A DNA stretch of 59,735 bases from an uncultured Erysipelotrichaceae bacterium (GCA_902761625.1 CACWLH010000018.1:1-59735); one strand, 5' to 3'; shown: positions 16,490 to 27,355, counted from the stretch's first letter. The notes: generated by a model from the sequence alone, not told the origin. Numbers and translations: made by a program.

Positions 16490-16879
16490 TTATTCTTCGG
16501 TTTCTGAATCCTGAATCACTTCAGTTTCAGGTTCATCATCCTTATGGATCTGCCTGATGATCTCATCAATATGACGGCCATGTTCCTCCGTCTCATCAAT
16601 CACGAAGATCAGTTCCGGTGTACGACGGATGGAAAGACGCTGGGAGAGCGCTGAGCGGATAAAGCCTTTGGCACGGTTCAGTGCTCTCAGACCGGCCTGC
16701 GCTCTGGCATTCTTGCCGAGGAATGTGCAGTACACCTTTGCATAACTGTGATCATTGGATACCTCGACGTCGGTAATGGTGACAAAACCGACATCCGCAT
16801 CCTTGACTTCAAACTGGATGATATCCGAAATATTCTTGCGGATGATTCCTTCCAGTCTTTTCTGTTTGACGCTGCTCAT
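16490..16879 (-). CDS. rbfA: 30S ribosome-binding factor RbfA
   Basis: 129-residue KH-like protein that helps mature the 16S rRNA 5' region of the 30S subunit. Family features are RLEGIIRKNISDIIQFEVKD, VTITDVEVSNDHSYAKVYCTFLG and the C-terminal RTPELIFVIDETEEHGRHIDEII. The acidic tail (ETEVIQDSETEE) is short. It follows infB by 5 bases in the conserved rimP-nusA-ylxR-infB-rbfA order and is the last gene before a terminator. Confidence 0.96.
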   Translation of the reverse strand: MSSVKQKRLEGIIRKNISDIIQFEVKDADVGFVTITDVEVSNDHSYAKVYCTFLGKNARAQAGLRALNRAKGFIRSALSQRLSIRRTPELIFVIDETEEHGRHIDEIIRQIHKDDEPETEVIQDSETEE

Positions 16880-16884
16880 GGGTA

Positions 16885-18750
16885 TTACTCCACCGGCACC
16901 TGCTGCTCAACATATGCCTCAATGATATCGCCGATCTTGATATCATTGTAGTTCTCGATTGTAATACCGCACTCATAGCCGCTGAGCACTTCCTTCGCAT
17001 CATCCTTGAAACGCTTCAGTGATCCGAGCTTACCGGTATAGACAACAATGCTGTCGCGGATCAGACGGATACCGCAGGTATTTGTGAGCTTGCCGTCGGT
17101 GACCATGCAGCCGCCGATTGTTCCGATTCTGGAAGCTTTATAAGTTTCACGGACTTCAGCCTGACCGATGACAACTTCTTCGTAAACAGGCTCAAGCATA
17201 CCCTTCATGGCGAGTTCCATTTCTTCGGTCGCCTTGTAGATGATGTTGTGCAGACGGATTTCAACACCGGCTTCCTCCGCCTTCTTACGGATGTTGGCAT
17301 CCGGACGGACATTGAAACCGATAATCATCGCCTTGGATGCACTCGCAAGCATGATATCAGATTCGGTGATGGCACCGGCTGTGGCGTGAATGACATTCAC
17401 ACTGACACCGGAAACATCGAGTTTTTCCATGGAGGATTTGACCGCTTCAGCGGAACCCTGCACGTCGGCTTTGATGATGATCGGAATTTCCTTGATATCA
17501 CCGGCTTCAATATGCTGTGAGAGATCTTCCAGGCTCATCGCGCTTGTCTTGCGGCGGTCTGCCTCAATCTTTCTTCTCTTGCGTCTGTCCGCAATCGCTC
17601 TGGCATCCTTTTCGTTGTCAAAGTTACGGAACAGATCACCGGCAGCCGGGACATCGTTGAGACCGATGATCTCAACCGGTGTGGAAGGTCCGGCTTCCTT
17701 GAGTTCATGGGAGTTTTCATCGATCATCTTTCTGACTTTACCGAAAGAGGTACCGACGACAACCGGATCGCCCTGACGCAGCGTACCGTTCTGTACGAGC
17801 AGTGTGGCGACAGGACCTCTGCCCTTGTCAAGCTTGGCCTCGATGACTGTACCGGTGGCAAGTCTTGTCGGGTCAGCTTTGAGCTCCTTGACATCAGCGA
17901 CAGTCAGGATTGTTTCAAGCAGATCCTCAATACCTTCGCCCTTTTTCGCGGAAGTCGGAACAAAGATGGTATCTCCGCCCCATTCTTCCGGCATGATTCC
18001 GAGCTCGCTCATTTCATTCTTGACACGGTCGGGATTGGCATCCGGTCTGTCCATCTTGTTGACAGCGACAATGATCGGGACCTGTGCCGCCTTGGCATGG
18101 TCAACCGCTTCTCTTGTCTGCGGCATGACACCGTCATCAGCAGCGACAACGATGACCGCAATATCGGTGACACTTGCACCGCGTGCTCTCATGGCTGTGA
18201 AAGCCTCATGACCCGGGGTGTCAAGGAAGGTCACTTTTCTGTCGCCCACGACAACCTGATAAGCACCGATTGCCTGGGTGATACCGCCGGCTTCACCGGC
18301 CGCAACCTGGGTTCTTCTGATGGTGTCAAGCAGTGTGGTTTTACCATGGTCAACATGACCCATGATTGTTACAACCGGAGGACGCTCAACGAGCTTTTCG
18401 GGATCGACGGTTTCATCAATCTCAAGACTGTCCTCCTCGCGTTCTTTGACTTTGGTGGCATCAATGTCATAACCGATGCAGATCAGCTGCACAGTCTCGT
18501 CATCCAGAGCTGAATTGATGGTGACCATCTGGCCTTCCATAAACAGTGTCTTGATGATTTCGCTGGACTGTCTGCCGATCTTATCCGCCAGTTCACTGAC
18601 CGTAATCCCGTCAGTATATTCAATCGCATGAATATCGGCAGCCGGACGGCGGTTCTGGTTCGGATTGAATCCGCGATTTCCGCGGCTGTCATTTCTCCGC
18701 TTGTTGTTACGATTTCCGCCTTTTCCTGCCGGACTTGGTTTTTTTGCCAT
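16885..18750 (-). CDS. infB: Translation initiation factor IF-2
   Basis: GTPase that brings fMet-tRNA to the 30S P site. The G domain has [17 protein letters not shown] and NKMD, followed by domain II, a mid domain and the C-terminal fMet-tRNA-binding beta barrel ([19 protein letters not shown]). At 621 residues it is short compared with about 716 in Bacillus subtilis because the N-terminal region is only a basic Arg/Asn/Gly-rich segment plus one IF2-N module. AGGAGG precedes the ATG. The ylxQ (L7Ae-like) gene often found between ylxR and infB is absent; only 54 bases separate them. Confidence 0.97.
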   Translation of the reverse strand: MAKKPSPAGKGGNRNNKRRNDSRGNRGFNPNQNRRPAADIHAIEYTDGITVSELADKIGRQSSEIIKTLFMEGQMVTINSALDDETVQLICIGYDIDATKVKEREEDSLEIDETVDPEKLVERPPVVTIMGHVDHGKTTLLDTIRRTQVAAGEAGGITQAIGAYQVVVGDRKVTFLDTPGHEAFTAMRARGASVTDIAVIVVAADDGVMPQTREAVDHAKAAQVPIIVAVNKMDRPDANPDRVKNEMSELGIMPEEWGGDTIFVPTSAKKGEGIEDLLETILTVADVKELKADPTRLATGTVIEAKLDKGRGPVATLLVQNGTLRQGDPVVVGTSFGKVRKMIDENSHELKEAGPSTPVEIIGLNDVPAAGDLFRNFDNEKDARAIADRRKRRKIEADRRKTSAMSLEDLSQHIEAGDIKEIPIIIKADVQGSAEAVKSSMEKLDVSGVSVNVIHATAGAITESDIMLASASKAMIIGFNVRPDANIRKKAEEAGVEIRLHNIIYKATEEMELAMKGMLEPVYEEVVIGQAEVRETYKASRIGTIGGCMVTDGKLTNTCGIRLIRDSIVVYTGKLGSLKRFKDDAKEVLSGYECGITIENYNDIKIGDIIEAYVEQQVPVE

Positions 18751-18804
18751 ACATTACCTCCTTCTAATAGCGCTGTGAGGAGCAGCTGTGAAATACATTC
18801 AGTT

Positions 18805-19071
18805 TTATGACTGTCTGGCTGCTTCCTCTTCAATTTCCTGCCAGAATTCCTCAGGGATTTTCATCTCAAGAGCAGATTCAAGAGATCCTTTCTTCTTTGC
18901 AATTCTGACTGCTTCAGGATCCTTTTTCAGATATGCGCCATGTCCGTTTGTTCTGCCGGTGCGGTCAATTGCGAGCTGGCCTTCCGGTGTGCGGACAATT
19001 CTGAGAAGTTCCTTTTTCGGGAACCTCTCATTGGTTGCGACGCATTTTCTCATCGGTATCTTTTTAGGCAT
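18805..19071 (-). CDS. ylxR: YlxR/RnpM family RNA-binding protein
   Basis: 88-residue basic protein with the family signature MPMRKCVATNERFPKKELLRIVR and, further on, GRTNGHGAYLKKDPEA. YlxR proteins are nucleoid or RNA-associated; the Bacillus homologue (RnpM) binds RNase P RNA and modulates its activity. It sits 3 bases after nusA in the usual operon place, so transcription and translation are coupled to nusA and infB. Confidence 0.93.
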   Translation of the reverse strand: MPKKIPMRKCVATNERFPKKELLRIVRTPEGQLAIDRTGRTNGHGAYLKKDPEAVRIAKKKGSLESALEMKIPEEFWQEIEEEAARQS

Positions 19072-19074
19072 GAA

Positions 19075-20892
19075 TCAGTTATCATCCTCATCGTAGTATT
19101 CTTCATACTCATCATAATCGATATCGTACTCGCTCTCTTCTTCGACAATGAGCTGTGCCTCGATTTCGTCAAGTTCCTCATCCGTGTAAATCGGACGTGT
19201 ATCGATTGTGTTCATTGACTTTCTCAGACGTTCCTCAAGTTCCTTGTTATTGATCTTGTAGTCCTCGTCGTCATTCTTCTTGGCTTTCTTTCTGCGGTTC
19301 TTGGAATCATTCTGTTTCGGCTTGGATGTGGAGGCGAGCTTCTCAAATACAGATACATATGTATTCTTCGCAGCCATATCCTCAACATCGGCATGCTTCT
19401 TGGAAACAGTCTTTTCAGCAGGCGCTGCTGTCTCTTCCTCTTCCTCAGTCTCAGCCTCTTCGATTTCAGCTTCTTCCTCTTCAGGTTCATTTTCCGCGAC
19501 AGGCTCTTCGACGGTTTCTTCGACAGTCTCTTCAACCGTTTCAGCAGGTTCAGCAGCTGTCTCTTCAGGCTTGTCCTCTTCCTCGGTGTTCTGAGGCTTC
19601 ATCTCATACTCATCAATCACACGGTCACGGACGACTTCCTGCATTTCCTCAGGGATCAGTTCATCCTCATCGTCAACGACGGCACCGGTCTTGCTCTGGA
19701 GCTTTTCAAGAGCAGCCTGTCTTCTGGCTTCCGCTTCACGTGCTTCCGCTTCCATGCGTTCGATTTCACGGCGGGCAGCCTCTTTGCGCATTTCTTCCTT
19801 GCGAGCCTCGGCCGCAATCACAAGCTCATCATAATCCTTGCCCATCTCTTCGAGTTCAGCACGGGTCTTGATATCGATCTTGTGGTTTGTCAGCTTGACG
19901 GCAAGACGGGCATTCTTTCCGCGTTTGCCGATCGCAAGAGACAGCTGATCCTCGTTGACAATGACAAGAAGACTTCTGTCATCATCTGCCGGAAGAACAG
20001 CTTCAACCTCAGCCGGAGCCAGTGCGTTCTTGACCAGTTCGCTCAGATCATCATTCCACTGGAAGATGTCAATCTTTTCGCCATGCAGCTCATCAATGAT
20101 GACCTGGACACGTGAGCCTCTGGGACCGATGCATGCGCCGATCGGATCGATATCCGGATTGTGGCTCATGACCGCCATCTTTGTACGCTCACCTGCTTCA
20201 CGAGCGATCGCTTTGATTTCAACGATTCCCTGGAAGATTTCAGGAACCTCATTTTCAAACAGACGCTTGACCAGCATCGGATCCGCTCTGGAAACAAGCA
20301 CCTGTGAACCCTTTGTCTCTCTTGAAACCTCTGTAATGACAACTCTGAGCTTCTGGCCTTCGGTGAGCCTTTCGCCCGGAATGCCGGCGCTGTGAGGCAT
20401 CATTGCCACAGTTCTGCCGAGATTGACAAGTGTGAACTTGTCTTTGACGGATTCAACAATACCGAGAACCATATCATGAAGCTGGCCGATATATTCATCA
20501 TATACAGCAACCTTTTCAGCCTCACGGATCTTCTGTCTCATGACATTCTTCGCCAGTGTGGCAGCCGCTCTTGACATGCCGGTGATTTCGATTTTACGGC
20601 TGATCTTGTCACCGAGAACCGCATCCGCTTTGATGTCACGTGCATCTTCCAGTGAGATTTCAAGTTCATCGTCCTCGACATTTTCAACAACAACATAGTT
20701 CTGATAAAGATCGATCGTCTCTGTCTTGGAATTGATTTCCGCCACGACATCGATGTCAGTCAGCTCGGCATCTTTCTTGTATGCTTTTGCCATCGCTTCC
20801 TTCAGAGCTTCAATGATCACATCGGCGGGAATATTGCGTTCCTCTTCCACTGCATTGAGCGCCTTGATCATATCCTTGTATTTGAGTTCCAT
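19075..20892 (-). CDS. nusA: Transcription termination/antitermination factor NusA with long acidic tail
   Basis: NusA binds RNA polymerase and modulates pausing, termination and antitermination. The N domain, S1 domain (about 135-200) and two KH domains (GPRGSRVQVIIDELHGEKIDI and AIGKRGKNARLAVKLTNHKIDI) are in order. Beyond about residue 370, where Bacillus NusA ends, there are about 235 extra residues: a charged helix, a Glu-rich low-complexity run with repeated ETVEE units, a Lys/Arg patch (NRRKKAKK) and a final Asp/Glu/Tyr-rich end. Start chosen at MELKYKDM because GGGAG lies 8 bases upstream; the region before it lies in rimP. 605 aa. Confidence 0.95.
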   Translation of the reverse strand: MELKYKDMIKALNAVEEERNIPADVIIEALKEAMAKAYKKDAELTDIDVVAEINSKTETIDLYQNYVVVENVEDDELEISLEDARDIKADAVLGDKISRKIEITGMSRAAATLAKNVMRQKIREAEKVAVYDEYIGQLHDMVLGIVESVKDKFTLVNLGRTVAMMPHSAGIPGERLTEGQKLRVVITEVSRETKGSQVLVSRADPMLVKRLFENEVPEIFQGIVEIKAIAREAGERTKMAVMSHNPDIDPIGACIGPRGSRVQVIIDELHGEKIDIFQWNDDLSELVKNALAPAEVEAVLPADDDRSLLVIVNEDQLSLAIGKRGKNARLAVKLTNHKIDIKTRAELEEMGKDYDELVIAAEARKEEMRKEAARREIERMEAEAREAEARRQAALEKLQSKTGAVVDDEDELIPEEMQEVVRDRVIDEYEMKPQNTEEEDKPEETAAEPAETVEETVEETVEEPVAENEPEEEEAEIEEAETEEEEETAAPAEKTVSKKHADVEDMAAKNTYVSVFEKLASTSKPKQNDSKNRRKKAKKNDDEDYKINNKELEERLRKSMNTIDTRPIYTDEELDEIEAQLIVEEESEYDIDYDEYEEYYDEDDN

Positions 20893-20902
20893 GATATTCT
20901 CC

Positions 20903-21367
20903 CTATATCCTGACTGCCATTCTGGCAAATGTTATGTCTTCTTTGCTGATTTCCGCTTTTCTTGTCGCCGCCTTATCACGGTAGCTGATCGTCACGATTC
21001 CGTTTTCACTGGATACAAGCTCACCGGTGATTTCATTCAGCTTCTTGAATGGTTTGGCAAGCTTCACATGAATGTATGAACCGGCCATATTGTCCAGTTC
21101 ATTCAGATCTCTGATTTCACGCTCCGCTCCGGGACTGCACACTTCAAGTGTGTATTCCTCACTGATCGGATCCGCTTCATCCAGGATCTCACTGAGTCGC
21201 TCACTGACATCCGCGCATGTGTCCAGATCCATTGATCCGTCCGCTTTCATGATCGCAACCTGAAGCGTATGTTCACGGTCATTGATCCATTTCAATTCAT
21301 AAAGCCTGACTCCCAGTTCATCAAAAACCGGTTGGAATAATTCTTTCAGTTTTTCCAATCTTTCCAT
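20903..21367 (-). CDS. rimP: Ribosome maturation factor RimP
   Basis: 154-residue protein needed for efficient 30S assembly. The N-terminal domain contains DLDTCADVSERLSEILDEADPI and the motif YTLEVCSPGAEREI; the C-terminal SH3-like domain follows (HVKLAKPFKKLNEITGELV). AGGCAT/GGAGG site before the ATG. First gene of rimP-nusA-ylxR-infB-rbfA, with its own 17-spaced promoter and a stem-loop at the 5' end of the leader. Confidence 0.95.
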   Translation of the reverse strand: MERLEKLKELFQPVFDELGVRLYELKWINDREHTLQVAIMKADGSMDLDTCADVSERLSEILDEADPISEEYTLEVCSPGAEREIRDLNELDNMAGSYIHVKLAKPFKKLNEITGELVSSENGIVTISYRDKAATRKAEISKEDITFARMAVRI

Positions 21368-21391
21368 ATGCCTCCAGATATAACATAAGAC

Positions 21392-21413
21392 AAGGAGTGC
21401 TCTCGCACTCCTT
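21392..21413 (-). promoter_or_regulatory. stem-loop in the rimP leader
   Basis: AAGGAGTGC and GCACTCCTT form a perfect 9-bp stem with a 4-base loop about 6 bases after the predicted transcript start and 17 bases before the rimP ribosome binding site. No T-run follows on the minus strand, so it is unlikely to be a terminator. The 5' arm contains an AAGGAG that is sequestered in the stem. Confidence 0.55.
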
Positions 21414-21425
21414 GATTACGCAGTT

Positions 21426-21454
21426 AGTATATTTGATTTTCAATTTGATATCAA
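21426..21454 (-). promoter_or_regulatory. rimP operon promoter
   Basis: A -35 TTGATA (21449-21454) and a -10 TATACT (21426-21431), exactly 17 bases apart on the minus strand, lie between glpK and rimP. Confidence 0.75.
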
Positions 21455-21487
21455 GGCAAAAATGTCGGATTTATGCGTATTTTCAGC

Positions 21488-23005
<1,518 letters not shown>

Positions 23006-23013
23006 TTAAGAGT

Positions 23014-23043
23014 ATTATCCACCTCATCCCCTTTCCGTTTCAA
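23014..23043 (-). promoter_or_regulatory. glpK promoter
   Basis: A -35 TTGAAA (23038-23043) and a -10 GATAAT (23014-23019) are 18 bases apart, upstream of the glpK ribosome binding site on the minus strand. Confidence 0.55.
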
Positions 23044-23087
23044 GATCATAGCGGCTGAAATAGACAAAAGAATGCTATGTCAGACAC

Positions 23088-23125
23088 AAAAAAGAAGCCA
23101 TCCGAATGAAAGATGACCTCTTTTT
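23088..23125 (-). terminator. ppdK terminator
   Basis: On the minus strand GAGGTCATC and GATGGCTTC pair (two G-U) around a 9-base loop, with A5 before and T6 after. It is about 130 bases behind the ppdK stop. The 120 bases between hold a second hairpin overlapping the stop codon and nothing else I can name. Confidence 0.7.
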
Positions 23126-23252
23126 GTTTGAATCAATTGCAGCCTTTCGAAGAAGATCTCTTAGCAATCTTCCGGATCCTTCTTAGCAGGATTCAGGCTT
23201 GCTATGCATCAGGTTTTATCAACCGGATACTTTAAGAAAGAATCAGTTCTGA

Positions 23253-26054
23253 TTATTTCTTAGCTGCTTTCTTGGCAGTCTTTTTGACAGCCTTCTTGGG
23301 AGCAGCCTTGCTTGCAGCAGCGCGGGCAGGTGTATTCTGCTTGATAGCAGCCTGAGCAGCAGCCAGACGTGCGATCGGTACACGGTACGGTGAGCAGGAT
23401 ACATAGTTCAGACCTACACTGTTGAAGAATTCGATGGAAGCAGGATCGCCGCCGTGTTCGCCGCAGACACCGAGATGGATGTCAGGACGTGTAGCTCTTC
23501 CTTCTTCAACCGCGATCTTGATCAGTCTGCCGACACCTTCTGTGTCAACATGAGCGAACGGATCGTTCTCATAGATGTGCTTGTCATAGTAGTCACCGAG
23601 GAACTTGCCGGCATCGTCTCTGGAGAAACCGAATGTCATCTGTGTGAGGTCATTGGTTCCGAAGGAGTAGAATTCAGCAGTCTTGGCGATTTCGCCGGAA
23701 CGCAGAGCAGCTCTCGGAATTTCGATCATTGTACCGACCTTGTATTCCAGATTTGCCTTCTTTTCAGCGATGACCTTGTCAGCTTCTGTTCTGACAATGT
23801 TTGCAACATATTCAAGCTCTTTCGGCTCACCGACGAGCGGGATCATGATTTCCGGAACGAGCTTCCATGTTCTGTGCTTCTTGTTGATTTCGATTGCGGC
23901 ATTGATGATTGCACGTGTCTGCATAGCACCGATTTCAGGATATGTGACGTCGAGACGGCATCCTCTGTGACCCATCATCGGGTTGAACTCATGGAGTTCG
24001 GAAGCAGCTGTTTCGATGTCCTTCATTGTGATGCCGAGTTCCTTGGCGATTTCCTTGGCAGCAGCTTTGCCTTCCGCTGTCTTTGTGTTCGGCAGGAATT
24101 CATGCAGAGGCGGATCGAGCAGACGGATTGTGACGCTGCGGCCCTTCATTGCTTCGAAGATACCGTAGAAGTCTTCTGTCTGATACGGTTCGAGCAGTGC
24201 AAGTGCCTTTGCACGCTGTTCATCATTTCTGGATACGCAGAGCATACGGATTGCCTTGATACGTTCCGGAGTGTTGAAGAACATATGTTCTGTACGGACA
24301 AGACCGACACCTTCAGCACCGAATTCAACAGCCTTTGCAGCATCTTCCGGTGTATCAGCATTTGTACGGATGGAGAGGGAACGGCGAGCGTCTGCCCAGT
24401 CCATGAATGTCTTGAAGTTTCCGCTGATTGTAGCAGGAACGCTCTTGATGGCGCCTCTGTAAACCATACCGGTTGTACCGTCAACAGAGATGACATCGCC
24501 TTCCTTGAATGTTTCGCCGTTTACAGTGAACTGCTTCTTTGCTTCATCAACAGAGATGTCACCGCATCCGGATACACAGCATGCGCCCATACCGCGGGCA
24601 ACGACTGCAGCGTGTGATGTCATACCGCCGCGGACTGTAACGATTGCTTCGGAGACATGCATACCTTCGATATCTTCAGGAGATGTTTCAAGACGGACCA
24701 GAACAACCTTCTTGCCAGCTTCTGTCCATTCTTTTGCATCTGTAGCAGTGAAGACGATCTGTCCGGAACCTGCACCAGGTGAAGCAGCCAGACCCTTTGC
24801 AATGATGTCGTCTGCGTGAGCCTTCAGGTCAGCAGCGTCGAACATCGGATGGAGCAGGTCATCGAGCTGTTTCGGTTCAACCATCATCAGAGCCTGATCA
24901 ACAGTGACGAGACCTTCCTTGACCATGTCAACCGCAACTTTCAGAGCAGCCGCTGCTGTTCTCTTGCCGTTACGTGTCTGAAGCATGAACAGTCTGCCGT
25001 CCTGGATTGTGAATTCCATATCCTGCATGTCATGGTAGTGCTCCTCGAGCTTGATTCTGACATCATCGAGAGCCTTGAATGTTTCCGGCATAGCCTCTTC
25101 GAGGGAAGCATACTTTTCTTTTCTTTCCTTCTCGGAGATGCCCATTCCCTTTGCCCATTCCTGGGATCCCTTCTTGGAGATCTGCTGAGGAGTACGGACA
25201 CCGGCAACGACGTCTTCGCCCTGTGCGTTGACGAGGTATTCACCATAGAAGTAAGCGTTGGAACCTGTGGACGGGTTTCTTGTGAAGCAGACACCAGTTG
25301 CACAGTTATCGCCCATGTTACCGAATACCATTGACTGAACGTTGACAGCTGTTCCCCAGTCGGAAGGAATATCATTCATCTTTCTGTAGAAGATCGCACG
25401 TTCATTGTTCCAGGAACGGAAGACAGCTTCAATTGCTCTTTCCAGCTGAACTTTCGGATCCTGCGGGAAGTCTTCACCCTTTTCGGACTTGTAGAATTCC
25501 TTGAACTTTGCAGTCAGGGTCTTCATGTCATCCGCATCGAGTTCGACGTCGAGCTTGACACCCTTTTCTTCCTTCAGTTCATCAATGATGACTTCGAATC
25601 TCTTCTTGGAGAGTCCCATGACGACATCAGAGAACATCTGGACGAAACGACGGTAGGAGTCATAAACAAATCTCGGATTATTGGATGCTTCTGCCATCGC
25701 TTCAGCAACTTCGTCATTGATACCGAGGTTCAGGATTGTATCCATCATGCCGGGCATGGATGCACGGGCACCGGATCTTACGGATACGAGCAGCGGATTC
25801 TTCGGATCGCCAAGCTTCTTGCCCATGAATTTTTCAAGCCATGTGAGATTCTTCTGGACCTGAGACATAATCTCATCGTTGATCTTCTCACCATCAGCAT
25901 AATACTGATTACAAGCTTCGGTTGTAATCGTGAATCCCATCGGCACGGGGAGTTCAAGGCTTGCCATTTCAGCGAGGTTTGCACCTTTGCCGCCTAACAG
26001 TTCGCGCATTGAGCCATTGCCTTCGGTAAACTTGTAGACATACTTTTTAGCCAT
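23253..26054 (-). CDS. ppdK: Pyruvate, phosphate dikinase with Lys/Ala-rich C-terminal tail
   Basis: Interconverts pyruvate, ATP and Pi with PEP, AMP and PPi; in anaerobic Bacillota it often serves glycolysis or gluconeogenesis. The ATP-grasp domain begins with KFTEGNGSMRELLGGKGANLAEM, the catalytic His is in GMTSHAAVVARGMG (about residue 480), and the C-terminal PEP barrel has GVCGEHGGDP and NYVSCSPYRVPIARLAAAQA, the usual end of the protein. About 28 further residues follow, made of Ala, Lys, Pro and Thr with KK pairs (9 Lys in the last 18), like the tail of a histone H1-type protein. 933 aa; its own promoter and terminator. Confidence 0.96.
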   Translation of the reverse strand: MAKKYVYKFTEGNGSMRELLGGKGANLAEMASLELPVPMGFTITTEACNQYYADGEKINDEIMSQVQKNLTWLEKFMGKKLGDPKNPLLVSVRSGARASMPGMMDTILNLGINDEVAEAMAEASNNPRFVYDSYRRFVQMFSDVVMGLSKKRFEVIIDELKEEKGVKLDVELDADDMKTLTAKFKEFYKSEKGEDFPQDPKVQLERAIEAVFRSWNNERAIFYRKMNDIPSDWGTAVNVQSMVFGNMGDNCATGVCFTRNPSTGSNAYFYGEYLVNAQGEDVVAGVRTPQQISKKGSQEWAKGMGISEKERKEKYASLEEAMPETFKALDDVRIKLEEHYHDMQDMEFTIQDGRLFMLQTRNGKRTAAAALKVAVDMVKEGLVTVDQALMMVEPKQLDDLLHPMFDAADLKAHADDIIAKGLAASPGAGSGQIVFTATDAKEWTEAGKKVVLVRLETSPEDIEGMHVSEAIVTVRGGMTSHAAVVARGMGACCVSGCGDISVDEAKKQFTVNGETFKEGDVISVDGTTGMVYRGAIKSVPATISGNFKTFMDWADARRSLSIRTNADTPEDAAKAVEFGAEGVGLVRTEHMFFNTPERIKAIRMLCVSRNDEQRAKALALLEPYQTEDFYGIFEAMKGRSVTIRLLDPPLHEFLPNTKTAEGKAAAKEIAKELGITMKDIETAASELHEFNPMMGHRGCRLDVTYPEIGAMQTRAIINAAIEINKKHRTWKLVPEIMIPLVGEPKELEYVANIVRTEADKVIAEKKANLEYKVGTMIEIPRAALRSGEIAKTAEFYSFGTNDLTQMTFGFSRDDAGKFLGDYYDKHIYENDPFAHVDTEGVGRLIKIAVEEGRATRPDIHLGVCGEHGGDPASIEFFNSVGLNYVSCSPYRVPIARLAAAQAAIKQNTPARAAASKAAPKKAVKKTAKKAAKK

Positions 26055-26080
26055 ATAGCCTCCTGTTATTTTCTATTGAA

Positions 26081-26109
26081 ATTATAAAGCAACTGAAAAT
26101 GTTTCACAA
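26081..26109 (-). promoter_or_regulatory. ppdK promoter
   Basis: A perfect -10 TATAAT (26081-26086) with a -35 TTGTGA (26104-26109), 17 bases apart. GGAGG precedes the ppdK ATG. Confidence 0.6.
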
Positions 26110-26227
26110 GGTATCACAGCAAATTGAAACATGCATGAAAGACGAAATTTTGCACTTTTCCGAAGAAGACAATTTTATATGCGCGCATAATTCAAAAGAG
26201 AACTTTTATCATTGACTGTCAGGTCAT

Positions 26228-26260
26228 AAAAAAAGAAAAGCACGGTGAATTCCACCGCGC
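26228..26260 (-). terminator. terminator behind the hydrolase-like gene
   Basis: On the minus strand GCGCGGTG and CACCGTGC pair around GAATT and are followed by TTTTCTTTTTTT, 5 bases after the stop codon. Confidence 0.85.
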
Positions 26261-26265
26261 AGTAT

Positions 26266-27207
26266 TTACTGAATGTACTGATCAATGAATGTGAACAGAG
26301 CCGTGTAATAATCCGGATCCAGACATGTTTCATTGAAGCCAGCATTCTCTGATGTGAACAGATCCTTTTCCGCCGCGCATGCATAATAGCAGTCAAAGAC
26401 CATGCTTGCCGGAACAACATCATCGTTTGAGCCGTGCATGAAGAGCGTCGGTGTTGATGACTGTCTGAGCTGTCTGATTGTATCGACATCATTCATGGAG
26501 AAATGAAGAATGTTCTTTACATACAGATCAACAGAAGGCATGAAAATCTTGCCGTCCACCTTCGCGTTCTTTCTGATTCCATAAGACACGATATCGCGGA
26601 TGTTGCTGAAACCGCCGTCTTCCACCGCGCATTTGACTGCCGCAGGCAGATAATCGCCGGTTGCATTCATGACTGCCGCAGCACCTGCATTGACACCATA
26701 AAGCGCGATTGACGCTTCCGGATCGATCGTCAGCAGATAATTGATCCAGCTGATCAGATCGTAATGCTCGCTCCAGCCAAGCGATGTATACTGGCCTTCA
26801 CTCATGCCGCAGCCTCTGAGATCAAGCGCGAGAATATTGAATCCGCGTCCGTCCGCCTCATACATCTGATCAAGCATGCCGCCGCAATATGAGCCAAGGC
26901 CATGCAGGATCACCATCCACTTGTGCGAATCTGGATTGTTGGTGATTCTCAATGCATGCAGCTTCAGTCCGTCAAAGCTGTCAATGAAATCATCATTTCT
27001 TGTGCTGTGGGCAAACCATTCATTCTTTTCCGATGAACCGGTGGCCAAACGCTTGATTCCGCTCTTGCCTGTATACAGGGTTGAATTCTGCAGATCAAAG
27101 ACATTGCGGAATACATAATATCCAAATCCGGCATATGCAGCGGCGGTTGTGACCGCTGTGACACCGACTGCTTTCAGCAGTGTATGCTTCTTTTTCTTTT
27201 CAGCCAT
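26266..27207 (-). CDS. Membrane-anchored alpha/beta-hydrolase-fold protein lacking nucleophile
   Basis: 313 residues. A lysine-rich start and one hydrophobic helix (about residues 12-36) predict an N-terminal anchor. The body follows the YqkD-like alpha/beta hydrolase pattern: oxyanion strand LHGLGSYCGG, LDLRGCGMSEG, then the nucleophile elbow, then MHGSNDDVVP with the acid Asp. The elbow reads GVNAG, with Asn173 where Ser is expected, and the histidine loop reads NAGFNET, with Phe291 in place of His. Both catalytic residues are therefore missing, so this is probably a non-hydrolytic relative. Start at MAEKKKK because GGAG lies upstream. Monocistronic. Confidence 0.82.
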   Translation of the reverse strand: MAEKKKKHTLLKAVGVTAVTTAAAYAGFGYYVFRNVFDLQNSTLYTGKSGIKRLATGSSEKNEWFAHSTRNDDFIDSFDGLKLHALRITNNPDSHKWMVILHGLGSYCGGMLDQMYEADGRGFNILALDLRGCGMSEGQYTSLGWSEHYDLISWINYLLTIDPEASIALYGVNAGAAAVMNATGDYLPAAVKCAVEDGGFSNIRDIVSYGIRKNAKVDGKIFMPSVDLYVKNILHFSMNDVDTIRQLRQSSTPTLFMHGSNDDVVPASMVFDCYYACAAEKDLFTSENAGFNETCLDPDYYTALFTFIDQYIQ

Positions 27208-27355
27208 AATTGTCTCCGTTTCCAATGTGAACAATACGTATAACTGTTTTCATTATAGCATGCACTCACCATGTAAAAACAGATATTTGCAATGTGCATC
27301 AGCCGCAAAAACATTGAGAAAAAGCCGGCGTTAACCGGCTTTAACATTGTTGTGA

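Noticed and set aside
19480..19570. Short tandem repeats in the nusA tail region as a CRISPR or genomic repeat
   Set aside because: They encode in-frame ETVEE units of a low-complexity acidic tail; spacing and length do not fit CRISPR.
19393..20115. 240-residue open frame antisense to nusA, very rich in Leu and Phe
   Set aside because: The hydrophobic look comes from reading the acidic GAA/GAG tail of NusA backwards; no start signals.
23229..23256. Hairpin overlapping the ppdK stop codon as the main terminator
   Set aside because: It is AT-rich, followed by only a short mixed T stretch; a better terminator lies at 23088-23125.
23454..24617. 387-residue open frame antisense to ppdK
   Set aside because: It is a codon-bias shadow of ppdK: Cys/Asp-rich composition, no ribosome binding site, and the opposite strand has a complete conserved enzyme.
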